Positions 17,655 to 25,518 of a stretch of DNA of 58,623 nucleotides are shown one piece after another. Numbering within the stretch: the stretch's first letter is position 1; every line of letters starts with the position of its first letter. A program made the position numbers and the translations under genes. Origin of the DNA: Prevotella sp. (GTDB taxonomy: Bacteria > Bacteroidota > Bacteroidia > Bacteroidales > Bacteroidaceae); the NCBI GenBank assembly GCA_017483185.1, contig JAFULM010000044.1:1-58623 (forward strand), in the 5' to 3' direction. The notes beneath the pieces are model-generated. The model was not told the origin of the DNA. It ran no database searches and was given only the letters and a program-made list of their open reading frames with translations.

Positions 17655-19127
17655 ATGACAATGAAGAAGAATTTGCTTTTATCAGCAGCCATGATGTTCT
17701 CGGCATCGTGTTTTGCCCAGACGACACTTTGGGACGGAGAAAACTTTGAACTCGGTTCGCAGGGCGGATGCTGGGACGACGGCAGTCCCGTGGTTGTGGA
17801 AAATCCCGACCGAGGCGGCATCAACACATCGGAGAGATGTCTGAAGTTCACGATGACGAACGACCGTAAAGTGATCAAGATTCCTTTCCGCGACTGGGTG
17901 ACGCCGGCGATGGACGGCAGCCGCCGCATCTCGATGATGGTCAGGAAGGCGCAAAGCGAGAACCTGATGATCGAAGTTTCCGACCCGACCGACGGCAGCA
18001 ACGGCTATTGGGAGAAAGTGGCCGTATGGTACGGCGGCAGCGGCGAGTGGCAGAAGGTGGTCTTCGACTTCTCAGCCAACCCGGTTTTCGACCATCCCGG
18101 CGTCATCTCCATCACGGCACAGACCGGAGGGGTCGACGGTGAGCAGGATGTATATATAGACAATGTGACGATAGAACCGGCCACACGCGCCAACGGACAG
18201 CTGCTGACGGACATCGTGGACGGCTCGCTGACGGGCAACGTAACCCTGACGGGAGCATGGATGAAGGGCGACTGTCAGAACGCCGACAACGATTGGGTGG
18301 CCAATATCTATGACGACTTCGCCCTGCTGGCAACGAAGATGAACGCCGGCAGCGTGACCGTCGACATGCGCGGAGCCGTCATGAAAGACGCCTACAACGC
18401 TTTCGGCGGTGTCAATCCGAACATCCTCGTCTACACCGACGGCGGCGTTGACGGCGACAACGTGGTGGTATGCACGGGCGAAGGCAACCGTGCCGGCCGC
18501 ATCGTTCTCGACGAGCGATATACCTTCGGCGCGCTGACAGGATTTGATGCTGCCGAAGTCGTGATGAACAGACCTCTCTATGCGGGTTACAACACGGTCT
18601 ATCTGCCCTTCTTCGTCTCCAAGGCGGACCTCGGCGCAACCGCTCTTGCCACATTCAACGGCATCAACGGCGGCGAACAGACCGTTGTCTCTTTCCTCGA
18701 AGCTGAATATGCCGAGGCCAACACACCGCTGCTCGTCAGCATGGCCGACGGCCGTGAGACACTCACTTTCACCGACAAATACGTCACCGAGCTTTCCGAC
18801 GGACAGTCGCATACGGCTTTCTGCGGCGTCTATGTTCCACAGAGCGGCGACGGACTGTGGGGCGTGGCCGACAACAATACATTCATGAAAGGCGGCGACG
18901 AGTCCACCATCAAAGCCTTCCATGCCTATCTGGAGGCTCCGGCCGAGGCCAAGAGCGTCACGTTCGGCACGACGACAGGCATCAGCAACATCAACTCCGA
19001 CCCCCGGACGGCCGCAACGGAGGTCTACACTCTCAGCGGAATGAGGCTCGCCGGAGGCATCAACGCACTGGACAAGGCTGCGAAAGGTATATATATCGTC
19101 AACGGCAAAAAGATATTCATGAAATGA
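17655..19127 (+). CDS. Unrecognised secreted protein co-regulated with susC, type IX-like tail
   Basis: Not recognised as a known enzyme. A signal peptide (ending SASCFAQ) is followed by a beta-rich N-terminal domain, about residues 23-180, opening LWDGENFELGSQGGCWDDG and closing with YIDNVTIEP. That layout is typical of galactose-binding-like or carbohydrate-binding modules. A middle region (about 185-430) has no clear family, and the last ~50 residues (TEVYTLSGMRLAGG, then GIYIVNGKKIFMK) are a type IX-style sorting tail. Its promoter box is nearly identical to that of susC, so it is probably a fructan-induced surface protein that binds or helps attack the polymer. It overlaps the next small gene by four bases. 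A start six bases later is equally good. Confidence 0.8.
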   Translation: MTMKKNLLLSAAMMFSASCFAQTTLWDGENFELGSQGGCWDDGSPVVVENPDRGGINTSERCLKFTMTNDRKVIKIPFRDWVTPAMDGSRRISMMVRKAQSENLMIEVSDPTDGSNGYWEKVAVWYGGSGEWQKVVFDFSANPVFDHPGVISITAQTGGVDGEQDVYIDNVTIEPATRANGQLLTDIVDGSLTGNVTLTGAWMKGDCQNADNDWVANIYDDFALLATKMNAGSVTVDMRGAVMKDAYNAFGGVNPNILVYTDGGVDGDNVVVCTGEGNRAGRIVLDERYTFGALTGFDAAEVVMNRPLYAGYNTVYLPFFVSKADLGATALATFNGINGGEQTVVSFLEAEYAEANTPLLVSMADGRETLTFTDKYVTELSDGQSHTAFCGVYVPQSGDGLWGVADNNTFMKGGDESTIKAFHAYLEAPAEAKSVTFGTTTGISNINSDPRTAATEVYTLSGMRLAGGINALDKAAKGIYIVNGKKIFMK

Positions 19128-19312
19128 AAAAGAAATATATATCACCTGCCATCGTCGTCATGAAGATAGAGGCAGAGACCATCATGGCGGCATCCGACGG
19201 TCTGAACACCATAGACGTGGCTTTCGACGACAGCGGCAACACCTTCAACGGCTCGTTCCGCGCCAAGGGTCACAGCTCTGTCTGGGACTTTGACGACGAG
19301 GAAGAAGACTGA
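19124..19312 (+). CDS. Small 62-residue protein, translationally coupled
   Basis: The ATG overlaps the upstream stop (ATGA), suggesting coupled translation with the secreted protein. The sequence begins MKKKYISPAIVVMKIEAE, has IMAAS in the middle and ends in a very acidic WDFDDEEED. Short proteins of the form MKKKYI.P...V..I..E...AAS are common next to secreted-protein genes in Prevotella-like genomes and are usually annotated as hypothetical. The fold and function are unknown; it has no signal peptide or membrane segment. A small exported factor, precursor peptide or chaperone-like partner are possible but unsupported. Confidence 0.7.
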   Translation: MKKKYISPAIVVMKIEAETIMAASDGLNTIDVAFDDSGNTFNGSFRAKGHSSVWDFDDEEED

Positions 19313-19362
19313 CGGAATGAAGAAAACGAAGGGTTTGTCTTTGCCGGACAACAGTGATTGAC

Positions 19363-19455
19363 TATCTTTGCAGTAGGGTTGCGACCTGTCGCGACCGCCT
19401 CCGTGCCAACTGACACGATTGGCCTGACGGCCTCTCAGGCGGGTCGCGGCCCTAC
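19363..19455 (+). promoter_or_regulatory. -7 box TATCTTTG followed by a repeat hairpin in the leader of the second GH32 gene
   Basis: TATCTTTG at 19363-19370 fits the TAnnTTTG consensus. Directly after it an inverted pair of GTCGCGACC-type repeats (19373-19402 and about 19437-19455) would form a stem-loop in the 5' leader before the ATG at 19479. Confidence 0.6.
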
Positions 19456-19478
19456 TCTAACTTAAAACAACTGACGAC

Positions 19479-21257
19479 ATGATACGATCAATAAGAAACA
19501 TCATCATCACCGCCGCTCTCCTCGCCTCCGCCATGACGGCGCCGGCACAGGCCCCGGGAGAGACAATGTTCCTCAGCGGCTCCCACGCTATGGTGAGGAC
19601 AAACAACGCCGCCCGCTACATGCTGCTGCCCGTAGAGGAAAAGGCCGAGATGTGCAACCTCCGCGTATTGGCCGACGGCGAGGTTGTCAAGACGCTGAAC
19701 GTGCGGATGGCCGTAGACCATATCGACTATTACGTACCGCTCGACCTGTCACTGTATAAGGACAAGCATGTGATGCTCGACATCCACAGCAACGGCAACA
19801 ACCGCAATGAGGGCGCGCTGCGCGAATTTGCGTGCTGGAAGGCGATAACATATTCCGATACGTTCGACACCGCCAACCGCGAACACTACCGTCCGGCGTT
19901 CCACCACACGCCGCCCTACGGCTGGATGAACGACCCCAACGGCATGTTCTATAAGGACGGCGAGTGGCATCTCTTCTATCAGTACAACCCCTACGGCTCA
20001 CAGTGGGATAACATGCACTGGCGTCACTCCGTCAGCCGTGACCTCGTGACGTGGCAGGACCGCGGCGTGGCTCTCTCGCCCGACGGACTGGGCACCGTCT
20101 TCAGCGGCTCCTGCGTTGTCGATCATGACAATACGGCGGGCTTCGGCCGCGGCGCCATCGTGGCCTTCTACACCTCGGCCGGCGAGAGCCAGACGCAGAG
20201 TCTGGCATACAGCACCGACGGCGGACAGACATTCACGAAGTATGCCGGCAATCCGATCGTCACGGCCTCCGTGCCCGACTTCCGCGACCCTCACGTGTTC
20301 CGCCACGAAGAGACAGGCCGCTGGATAATGATACTGGCCGCCGGTCAGGAGATGAACATCTATTCGTCGGCCAATCTCAAGGACTGGACATACGAAAGCT
20401 CGTTCGGCCACGGCTACGGCTGTCACGACGGCGTGTGGGAATGTCCCGACCTGATGGAGCTGCCCGTAAGCGGAACGGGAGAGAAGAAGTGGGTGCTGCT
20501 GTGCAACATCAACCCCGGCGGACCCTTCGGCGGTTCGGCCACGCAGTATTTCACCGGAACGTTCGACGGCCACCGCTTCACCTGCGAGTCGGCGCCGGAA
20601 GTGACCAAATGGATGGACTACGGCAAGGACCACTACGCCACCGTGACCTTTGACAACGCGCCCGACGGCCGCCGCGTGGCCATCGGCTGGATGAGCAACT
20701 GGCAGTATGCAAACCAACTGCCGACGATGCAGTACCGCAGCGCCAACACCATCGCCCGCGACCTCGGTCTCTTCACCGACGGCGGCGAGACTTATCTCAG
20801 CTCCACACCATCGACGGAGATGACGGCGGCCCGCGGCAAGGTGCTCGCCCGGCGGTCATCGTCACGCCACAGGACATTCGCAGCCGGCGACGGAGCATAC
20901 GAAATCAATGTCGACTTCATATCTTCAATACGCAAACCTTTGACAATAACACTAAGCAACGCACGTGGCGAGAAGGTCGTGATGACCTACGACCCCGCCG
21001 CCCGCACGTTCTCGATGGACCGCACCGCGAGCGGACTGACCGGCTTCAGCGACGCTTTCCCCGTTGTAACGACAGCCCCGGTCCGTGGCGGACAGATGCG
21101 CTCGCTGCGCCTCTTCGTCGACCGCTGCAGCATCGAAGCGTTCGACGGCGAGGGCCGCATGGCCATGACGAACCTCGTCTTCCCGTCGGAGCCTTACAAC
21201 ACGGTGACGGTGAGCGGAGGCAAGGCCGCCACGACGGTGTATAGTGAGCTAAAATAG
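19479..21257 (+). CDS. GH32 fructosidase, exo-levanase/inulinase type
   Basis: Releases terminal fructose from fructans or fructo-oligosaccharides. A cleaved signal (ending MTAPAQA) without a lipobox suggests a periplasmic enzyme. An N-terminal beta domain (about 25-130) precedes the GH32 propeller, which has all three catalytic motifs: Asp152 in WMNDPNG, Asp270 in FRDPH and Glu321 in WECPD. The C-terminal sandwich ends with FVDRCSIEAFDGEGRMAMTNLVFP, the usual GH32 ending. It lies just before the transporter and kinase genes, which fits release of fructose for uptake. It resembles BT1759/BT1765 in architecture. Confidence 0.92.
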   Translation: MIRSIRNIIITAALLASAMTAPAQAPGETMFLSGSHAMVRTNNAARYMLLPVEEKAEMCNLRVLADGEVVKTLNVRMAVDHIDYYVPLDLSLYKDKHVMLDIHSNGNNRNEGALREFACWKAITYSDTFDTANREHYRPAFHHTPPYGWMNDPNGMFYKDGEWHLFYQYNPYGSQWDNMHWRHSVSRDLVTWQDRGVALSPDGLGTVFSGSCVVDHDNTAGFGRGAIVAFYTSAGESQTQSLAYSTDGGQTFTKYAGNPIVTASVPDFRDPHVFRHEETGRWIMILAAGQEMNIYSSANLKDWTYESSFGHGYGCHDGVWECPDLMELPVSGTGEKKWVLLCNINPGGPFGGSATQYFTGTFDGHRFTCESAPEVTKWMDYGKDHYATVTFDNAPDGRRVAIGWMSNWQYANQLPTMQYRSANTIARDLGLFTDGGETYLSSTPSTEMTAARGKVLARRSSSRHRTFAAGDGAYEINVDFISSIRKPLTITLSNARGEKVVMTYDPAARTFSMDRTASGLTGFSDAFPVVTTAPVRGGQMRSLRLFVDRCSIEAFDGEGRMAMTNLVFPSEPYNTVTVSGGKAATTVYSELK

Positions 21258-21324
21258 CTACAATAGCTATCTTAGCTAAAATAGCTATCATAGCTACAAT
21301 AACCTAAAAACCAAAACAACCCCA

Positions 21325-22512
21325 ATGACAACCAATTCCAACAAATATCTGACCTTAATCCCGCTGATGCTCTGCTTCTTCGCAATGGGATTTGTCGACC
21401 TGGTAGGCATCGCCTCCAACTACGTCAAGGCCGACCTCGGCCTGAGCGACACTGTGGCCAACGTGCTTCCGTCGCTCGTCTTCTTCTGGTTCCTCATCTT
21501 CTCCGTGCCGACGGGCATGCTCATGAACCGCATCGGCCGCAAGCGCACGGTGCTGCTCTCGCTCGCCGTGACGGTCGTATCGCTCATGGTACCGCTCTTC
21601 AGCGCCAGCTTCGTGGCCATGCTTCTGTCGTTCTCGCTGCTCGGCATCGGCAACGCCCTGATGCAGACGTCGCTCAATCCGCTCATCTCGACGGTGGTGC
21701 GCGGCGGCAATCTGGCCTCTACACTCACCTTCGGACAGTTCGTCAAGGCCATCGCCTCGTTCCTCGCCCCCTACATAGCCGTATGGGGAGCCACGGCGGC
21801 CATTCCGTCGTTCGGGCTTAACTGGCGCGTGCTCTTCGCTATCTACCTCATCGTGGGACTGCTGGCCACGCTGCTGCTCGTGGCCACACCGATAGAAGAG
21901 GAACCCGCCGTGGGCCGCGCCTCGTCGATGGCCGACTGTCTGCGTCTGCTTGGACGTCCGGTGGTGCTGCTGTCGTTCGTCGGCATCATGTGCCACGTGG
22001 GCATAGACGTCGGTACGAACACCACGGCGCCGAAGATTCTGATGGAGCGCCTGGGCATGTCGCTCAACGACGCCGCCTTCGCCACGAGCCTCTACTTCAT
22101 CTTCCGCACCGTCGGCTGCCTGACCGGTTCGCTGCTGCTGCGCCTCATGCCCAACCGTACGTTCTTCATCGTCAGCGTGGCGATGATGGCGCTTAGCATG
22201 TCCGGACTGGCGTTCGGCACCGACCGCCTCGTGCTCTACACGGCGATTGCCCTCGTAGGCTACGGCAATTCCAACGTCTTCTCGCTCGTCTACTCCAACG
22301 CCCTGCTCTCTGTCAGCGACAAGCAGAACGAAGTTTCGGGCCTGATGATCATGGGCCTCTTCGGCGGCACGGTGTTCCCGTTGCTCATGGGCTTCGCCGC
22401 CGACGCCGTGGGACAGGTGGGCGCCGTAGCCGTGATGGCCATAGGAGTGGTGTATTTAGGTATGGCGACAAGGGGCCTCACCCCCGACCCCTCTCCAAGG
22501 AGAGGGGAGTAG
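21325..22512 (+). CDS. MFS sugar transporter (fructose uptake)
   Basis: Twelve-helix major-facilitator carrier of the FucP/GlcP-like sugar:cation group. The first helix starts LIPLMLCFFAMGFVDLVG; the conserved MNRIGRKRTVLLS loop follows TM2; symmetric second-half features include RTVGCLTGSLLLRLMPNRT. Placed between the exo-GH32 and fructokinase genes, it corresponds to the inner-membrane fructose importer of the Bacteroides levan locus (BT1758). The last residues (RGLTPDPSPRRGE) are encoded by a palindromic repeat (22475-22512), so the native end was probably extended or replaced. A 67-bp gap before it contains repeated TAGCTA motifs. Confidence 0.87.
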   Translation: MTTNSNKYLTLIPLMLCFFAMGFVDLVGIASNYVKADLGLSDTVANVLPSLVFFWFLIFSVPTGMLMNRIGRKRTVLLSLAVTVVSLMVPLFSASFVAMLLSFSLLGIGNALMQTSLNPLISTVVRGGNLASTLTFGQFVKAIASFLAPYIAVWGATAAIPSFGLNWRVLFAIYLIVGLLATLLLVATPIEEEPAVGRASSMADCLRLLGRPVVLLSFVGIMCHVGIDVGTNTTAPKILMERLGMSLNDAAFATSLYFIFRTVGCLTGSLLLRLMPNRTFFIVSVAMMALSMSGLAFGTDRLVLYTAIALVGYGNSNVFSLVYSNALLSVSDKQNEVSGLMIMGLFGGTVFPLLMGFAADAVGQVGAVAVMAIGVVYLGMATRGLTPDPSPRRGE

Positions 22513-22746
22513 ATAGCCTCGTGTAATGGACTTATGAAAGAAACAATAAATATAACAATAGTATTACTATAACAATCCATAAAGACAACGATTATGAATA
22601 ACAAGGATTTGAACAATAACGCAGAACAGAACGCAACAGACCCGGCAAACAATAGTAATAGCAGTAATAATAGTAGTAATGATAATATGAGTCAGCAGAA
22701 GCACTCCACTCCCCTCTCCCCTTGGAGAGGGGAGAGGGGTGAGGCT
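22475..22746. repeat. Inverted pair of CCCCTCTCC palindromic repeats bridging transporter and fructokinase genes
   Basis: The left unit (22475-22512) is CCTCACCCCCGACCCCTCTC then CAAGGAGAGGGGAG and codes for the transporter tail. The right unit (22704-22746) is the inverse, CTCCCCTTGGAGAGGGGAGA then GGGGTGAGGCTC, and codes for part of the fructokinase N-terminus. A related unit is at 28852-28888. Confidence 0.8.
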
Positions 22747-23625
22747 CTTGGAGATGAAGCCGTCGTCGTCGGCCTCGGCGAGACCCTTTGGGACGTGCTT
22801 CCCGACGGCAAGAAGCTCGGCGGAGCACCCGCAAACTTCGCCTATCACGTCGGACAGTTCGGCATGAAGTCGGTGGCGATAAGCGCCCTCGGCGAGGACC
22901 GGCTGGCCGAAGAGACCGTCGCCGCACTGGAGGAGAAGAAGCTCAGCTACGTCATGCCGCGCGTCCCCTACCCGACGGGCACGGTTCAGATAGAGCTTGA
23001 CGACGACGGCGTGCCAACGTACGACATACGCGAGAACGTGGCGTGGGACAACATTCCGTTCACGTCGGAGATTGAAGATGTCGCCCGCCATTGCCGGGCC
23101 GTGTGCTTCGGCTCACTGGCACAGCGCAACGTCGTGTCGCGCAACACAATCAACCACTTCCTTGACGCCACGCCGGACGACTGCCTGAAGATATTCGACA
23201 TCAATCTGCGCCAGAATTTCTACACCAAGGAGGTCATCCAGGAGTCTGTCCGCCGCTGCAACGTACTGAAGATAAACGACGAGGAGCTCGTGCTCATCGG
23301 CCGATTGTTCGGATATCCGGGCCTCGACATCAGCAACAAGTGCTGGCTGATACTGGGCAAATACAATCTCGACATGCTCGTGCTGACCTGCGGTGTCAAC
23401 GGAAGTTATGTCTTCACGCCGGGCGAGATGTACTATCAGGAGACACCACACGTCGAAGTGGCCGATACCGTCGGTGCCGGCGACTCATTTACCGGTACGT
23501 TCTGCGCCGCCATCCTGCGCGGGCTGCCCGTCAAGGAAGCCCACCGGCTGGCCGTACAGGTGTCGGCGTATGTCTGCACGCAAAACGGTGCGATGCCCGA
23601 ACTGCCGGAGGAATTAAGAATTTAA
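22594..23625 (+). CDS. PfkB-family fructokinase
   Basis: Phosphorylates fructose at the end of the fructan pathway. The ribokinase-type signatures are clear: substrate motif GGAPANFAYHVGQFG near the N-terminus and the ATP/anion-hole motif DTVGAGDSFTGTF with the catalytic Asp near the C-terminus. The conserved core begins at VVVGLGETLWDVLP. In front of it is an odd extension of ~50 residues: an Asn/Ser-rich run and then HSTPLSPWRGERGE, which is translated from a palindromic repeat. No ATG lies between the repeat and the core, so the repeat is part of the protein whether translation starts at 22594 or 22687. The stop codon is provided by the edge of the hairpin at 23619. Confidence 0.9.
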   Translation: MNNKDLNNNAEQNATDPANNSNSSNNSSNDNMSQQKHSTPLSPWRGERGEALGDEAVVVGLGETLWDVLPDGKKLGGAPANFAYHVGQFGMKSVAISALGEDRLAEETVAALEEKKLSYVMPRVPYPTGTVQIELDDDGVPTYDIRENVAWDNIPFTSEIEDVARHCRAVCFGSLAQRNVVSRNTINHFLDATPDDCLKIFDINLRQNFYTKEVIQESVRRCNVLKINDEELVLIGRLFGYPGLDISNKCWLILGKYNLDMLVLTCGVNGSYVFTPGEMYYQETPHVEVADTVGAGDSFTGTFCAAILRGLPVKEAHRLAVQVSAYVCTQNGAMPELPEELRI

Positions 23626-23790
23626 GTGAAGAACGAAGAGTGAAGAGTGAAGACGTGTTGATGAGCGTAGCGAGTAATTTGCTGCCGCCGTTTCCAAGTC
23701 GCTTCATAGTGATGCCCTGTGGTAACGGCGGCAGCAAATTACTCGCTACGCTCATCAACACGTCTTCACTCTTCGTTCTTCACTTAAATT
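23619..23790. repeat. Long hairpin element with ~65-70-bp arms between convergent genes
   Basis: The left arm begins AATTTAAGTGAAGAACGAAG and includes GATGAGCGTAGCGAGTAATT; the right arm is its reverse complement apart from one extra AGTGAAG unit on the left. The TAA within AATTTAAG stops the fructokinase on the plus strand and pdxB on the minus strand. A second member is at 27347-27499 and a fragment at 33295-33325. It would work as a bidirectional terminator and looks like a miniature inverted-repeat element. Confidence 0.85.
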
Positions 23791-24778
23791 CCCTCCTCAC
23801 CGGATAGTGTCCCCGCAACCATTCAAACTGCTCCGGCGAGGCTTTCAGCCGGCGGCTGTCATCCATAGGATCGTAGAGCTGGAGCGGGTCGCCGGTATAG
23901 ACAAAATCCTCGGGGAGTGGTGGCGGAAGGATTGGCGGCGGCGGTGTGAGGCCGAAGTGGCGGCAGATGGCAGCGATGGACATATTGTCCGCGTTGACCT
24001 TACCGTCGGCCGAGTAGCCCGCTATGTGCGGCGTACCGATGAAGACGGCGTCGAGCAATTCCCTGTTGATGGCCGGTTCGCCCTCCCACGTGTCCACCAC
24101 GGCCTGACGGATGCGGCCGTCGCGCAGCGCCGCGAGCAGGGCGGTGTTGTCCACAACGGCCCCGCGGCTGCTGTTGATGACAAACGGACGGCGCGTGAGA
24201 CGACTGAAAAAGGCATCGTCAGCCATGTGCCACGTGGCGTAAGGACCGCCTTTTGTGAGCGGGACATGAAAGGTGATGATGTCGGCCCGCCGCTCTATCT
24301 CGCTGAGCGGAACATATCCCTCGGCTCCCACGGGCGGGTCGCAGACGAGCAGACGGAACCCCATCTCCTCCCCTACCCTGACAACACGGCTCCCGACATG
24401 GCCGCAACCGACCACACCGAGTGTCGTCTCCTGTGGCACGAGACCATATCGGCGACACAAGAGGATGAGCGTCGAACGGACATATTGGGCCACGGAGGCA
24501 GCGTTGCAGCCGGGGCAGTTGGTCCATCCGATGCCCGCCCGGTCGAGCCACGCCGTGTCCAGATGATCATAACCGATTGTGGCCGTTGCCACGAAGCGGA
24601 CACTGCTGCCCGCGAGCAGACGTTCGTCACAGCGTGTCCGCGTCCGCACGAGCAGAGCGTCGGCACGTTTCACGTCGGCGGCAGTGATGGACGCACCGTC
24701 CATATAGACCGCATCATCCGTCAACGAAGCTATCGCCTCGCGGATGTAAGGTATCTTATCGTCAATAACTATTCTCAT
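23780..24778 (-). CDS. pdxB: Erythronate-4-phosphate dehydrogenase
   Basis: NAD-dependent 2-hydroxyacid dehydrogenase of the pyridoxal 5'-phosphate pathway. It starts MRIVIDDKIPYI, which is diagnostic for PdxB, and has the dinucleotide motif LGVVGCGHVGSRVV (about residues 120-133), the NSSRGAVVDNTALL block, catalytic Arg/Glu/His in that region and GTPHIAGYS, and a PdxB-type C-terminal region. Length 332 is slightly short for the family. The final EFK and stop come from the hairpin element at 23619-23790. A TACTTTTG box lies only about 10 bases before the start, so the transcript leader would be very short. Confidence 0.93.
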   Translation of the reverse strand: MRIVIDDKIPYIREAIASLTDDAVYMDGASITAADVKRADALLVRTRTRCDERLLAGSSVRFVATATIGYDHLDTAWLDRAGIGWTNCPGCNAASVAQYVRSTLILLCRRYGLVPQETTLGVVGCGHVGSRVVRVGEEMGFRLLVCDPPVGAEGYVPLSEIERRADIITFHVPLTKGGPYATWHMADDAFFSRLTRRPFVINSSRGAVVDNTALLAALRDGRIRQAVVDTWEGEPAINRELLDAVFIGTPHIAGYSADGKVNADNMSIAAICRHFGLTPPPPILPPPLPEDFVYTGDPLQLYDPMDDSRRLKASPEQFEWLRGHYPVRREFK

Positions 24779-24788
24779 AAATTAAAAA

Positions 24789-24796
24789 CAAAAGTA
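24789..24796 (-). promoter_or_regulatory. -7 box (TACTTTTG) for pdxB
   Basis: On the minus strand TACTTTTG fits TAnnTTTG. Its closeness to the start at 24778 implies a nearly leaderless transcript, so the assignment is tentative. Confidence 0.4.
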
Positions 24797-24871
24797 CATA
24801 AAAAACCATATAAAACGGGCCTCGGAGGGCTAAAATGTAGTGTTTTCGTTGGATAATTGAAAAAGTTTGGT

Positions 24872-24879
24872 TAGATTTG
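24872..24879 (+). promoter_or_regulatory. -7 box (TAGATTTG) for the DUF4254-GT9 operon
   Basis: TAGATTTG fits TAnnTTTG, with TTGG about 20 bp upstream, and lies 29 bp before the ATG at 24909. Confidence 0.5.
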
Positions 24880-24908
24880 CACATCAAAATACTATAATCA
24901 GACCAAAT

Positions 24909-25514
24909 ATGTCATTTACAGAACATTGCAACACTATATTCAGTCAGGCCATCAGGGACTATCATCTCACTGACAACGTGGACACCGCCATAAACAACCC
25001 GTACGACCGCGAATCCATCGACTTCCACCTGTACACCAAGTGCTGGATAGACACCGTGCAGTGGCATCTGGAAGACATCATCCGCGATCCGCACATCGAC
25101 CCCAACGACGCCCTCGCGCTGAAACGCCGCATCGACCGCAGCAACCAGGACCGCACGGATCTGGTAGAGGAAATCGACTCCTGGTTCCGCATGCAATACA
25201 ACGACGTTGTGCCCATGCCCGACGCACGATTGAACACCGAGAGCCCCGCATGGGCCGTCGACCGGCTGTCCATTCTGGCACTGAAGATATATCACATGAA
25301 GGAGCAGGTCGGACGCACTGACGCTTCGGAAGAACACCGCGCCAAGTGTACAGCCAAACTCAACGTGCTCTCAGAGCAGCAGACGGACCTTTCGACGGCC
25401 ATCGACCAGTTGCTCGAGGACATCGCCGAGGGACGGAAATACATGAAGGTCTACCGTCAGATGAAGATGTACAACGACCCGGCGACAAACCCGGTGTTGT
25501 ATAAGAACGCCTGA
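24909..25514 (+). CDS. DUF4254 protein
   Basis: A 201-residue soluble, largely helical protein with no signal peptide. It begins MSFTEHCNTIFSQAIRDYH and has the DUF4254-like core LYTKCWIDTVQWHLEDIIRD, IDRSNQDRTDLVEEID and LSILALKIYHMKEQ. The biochemical role of the family is unknown to me. The start at 24909 follows the -7 box; an upstream in-frame Met at 24867 would precede the promoter. The gene ends four bases before a GT9 glycosyltransferase gene, so they are probably one operon. DUF4254 genes are often found beside such glycosyltransferases, suggesting a role in surface glycan assembly. Confidence 0.8.
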   Translation: MSFTEHCNTIFSQAIRDYHLTDNVDTAINNPYDRESIDFHLYTKCWIDTVQWHLEDIIRDPHIDPNDALALKRRIDRSNQDRTDLVEEIDSWFRMQYNDVVPMPDARLNTESPAWAVDRLSILALKIYHMKEQVGRTDASEEHRAKCTAKLNVLSEQQTDLSTAIDQLLEDIAEGRKYMKVYRQMKMYNDPATNPVLYKNA

Positions 25515-25518
25515 AACG

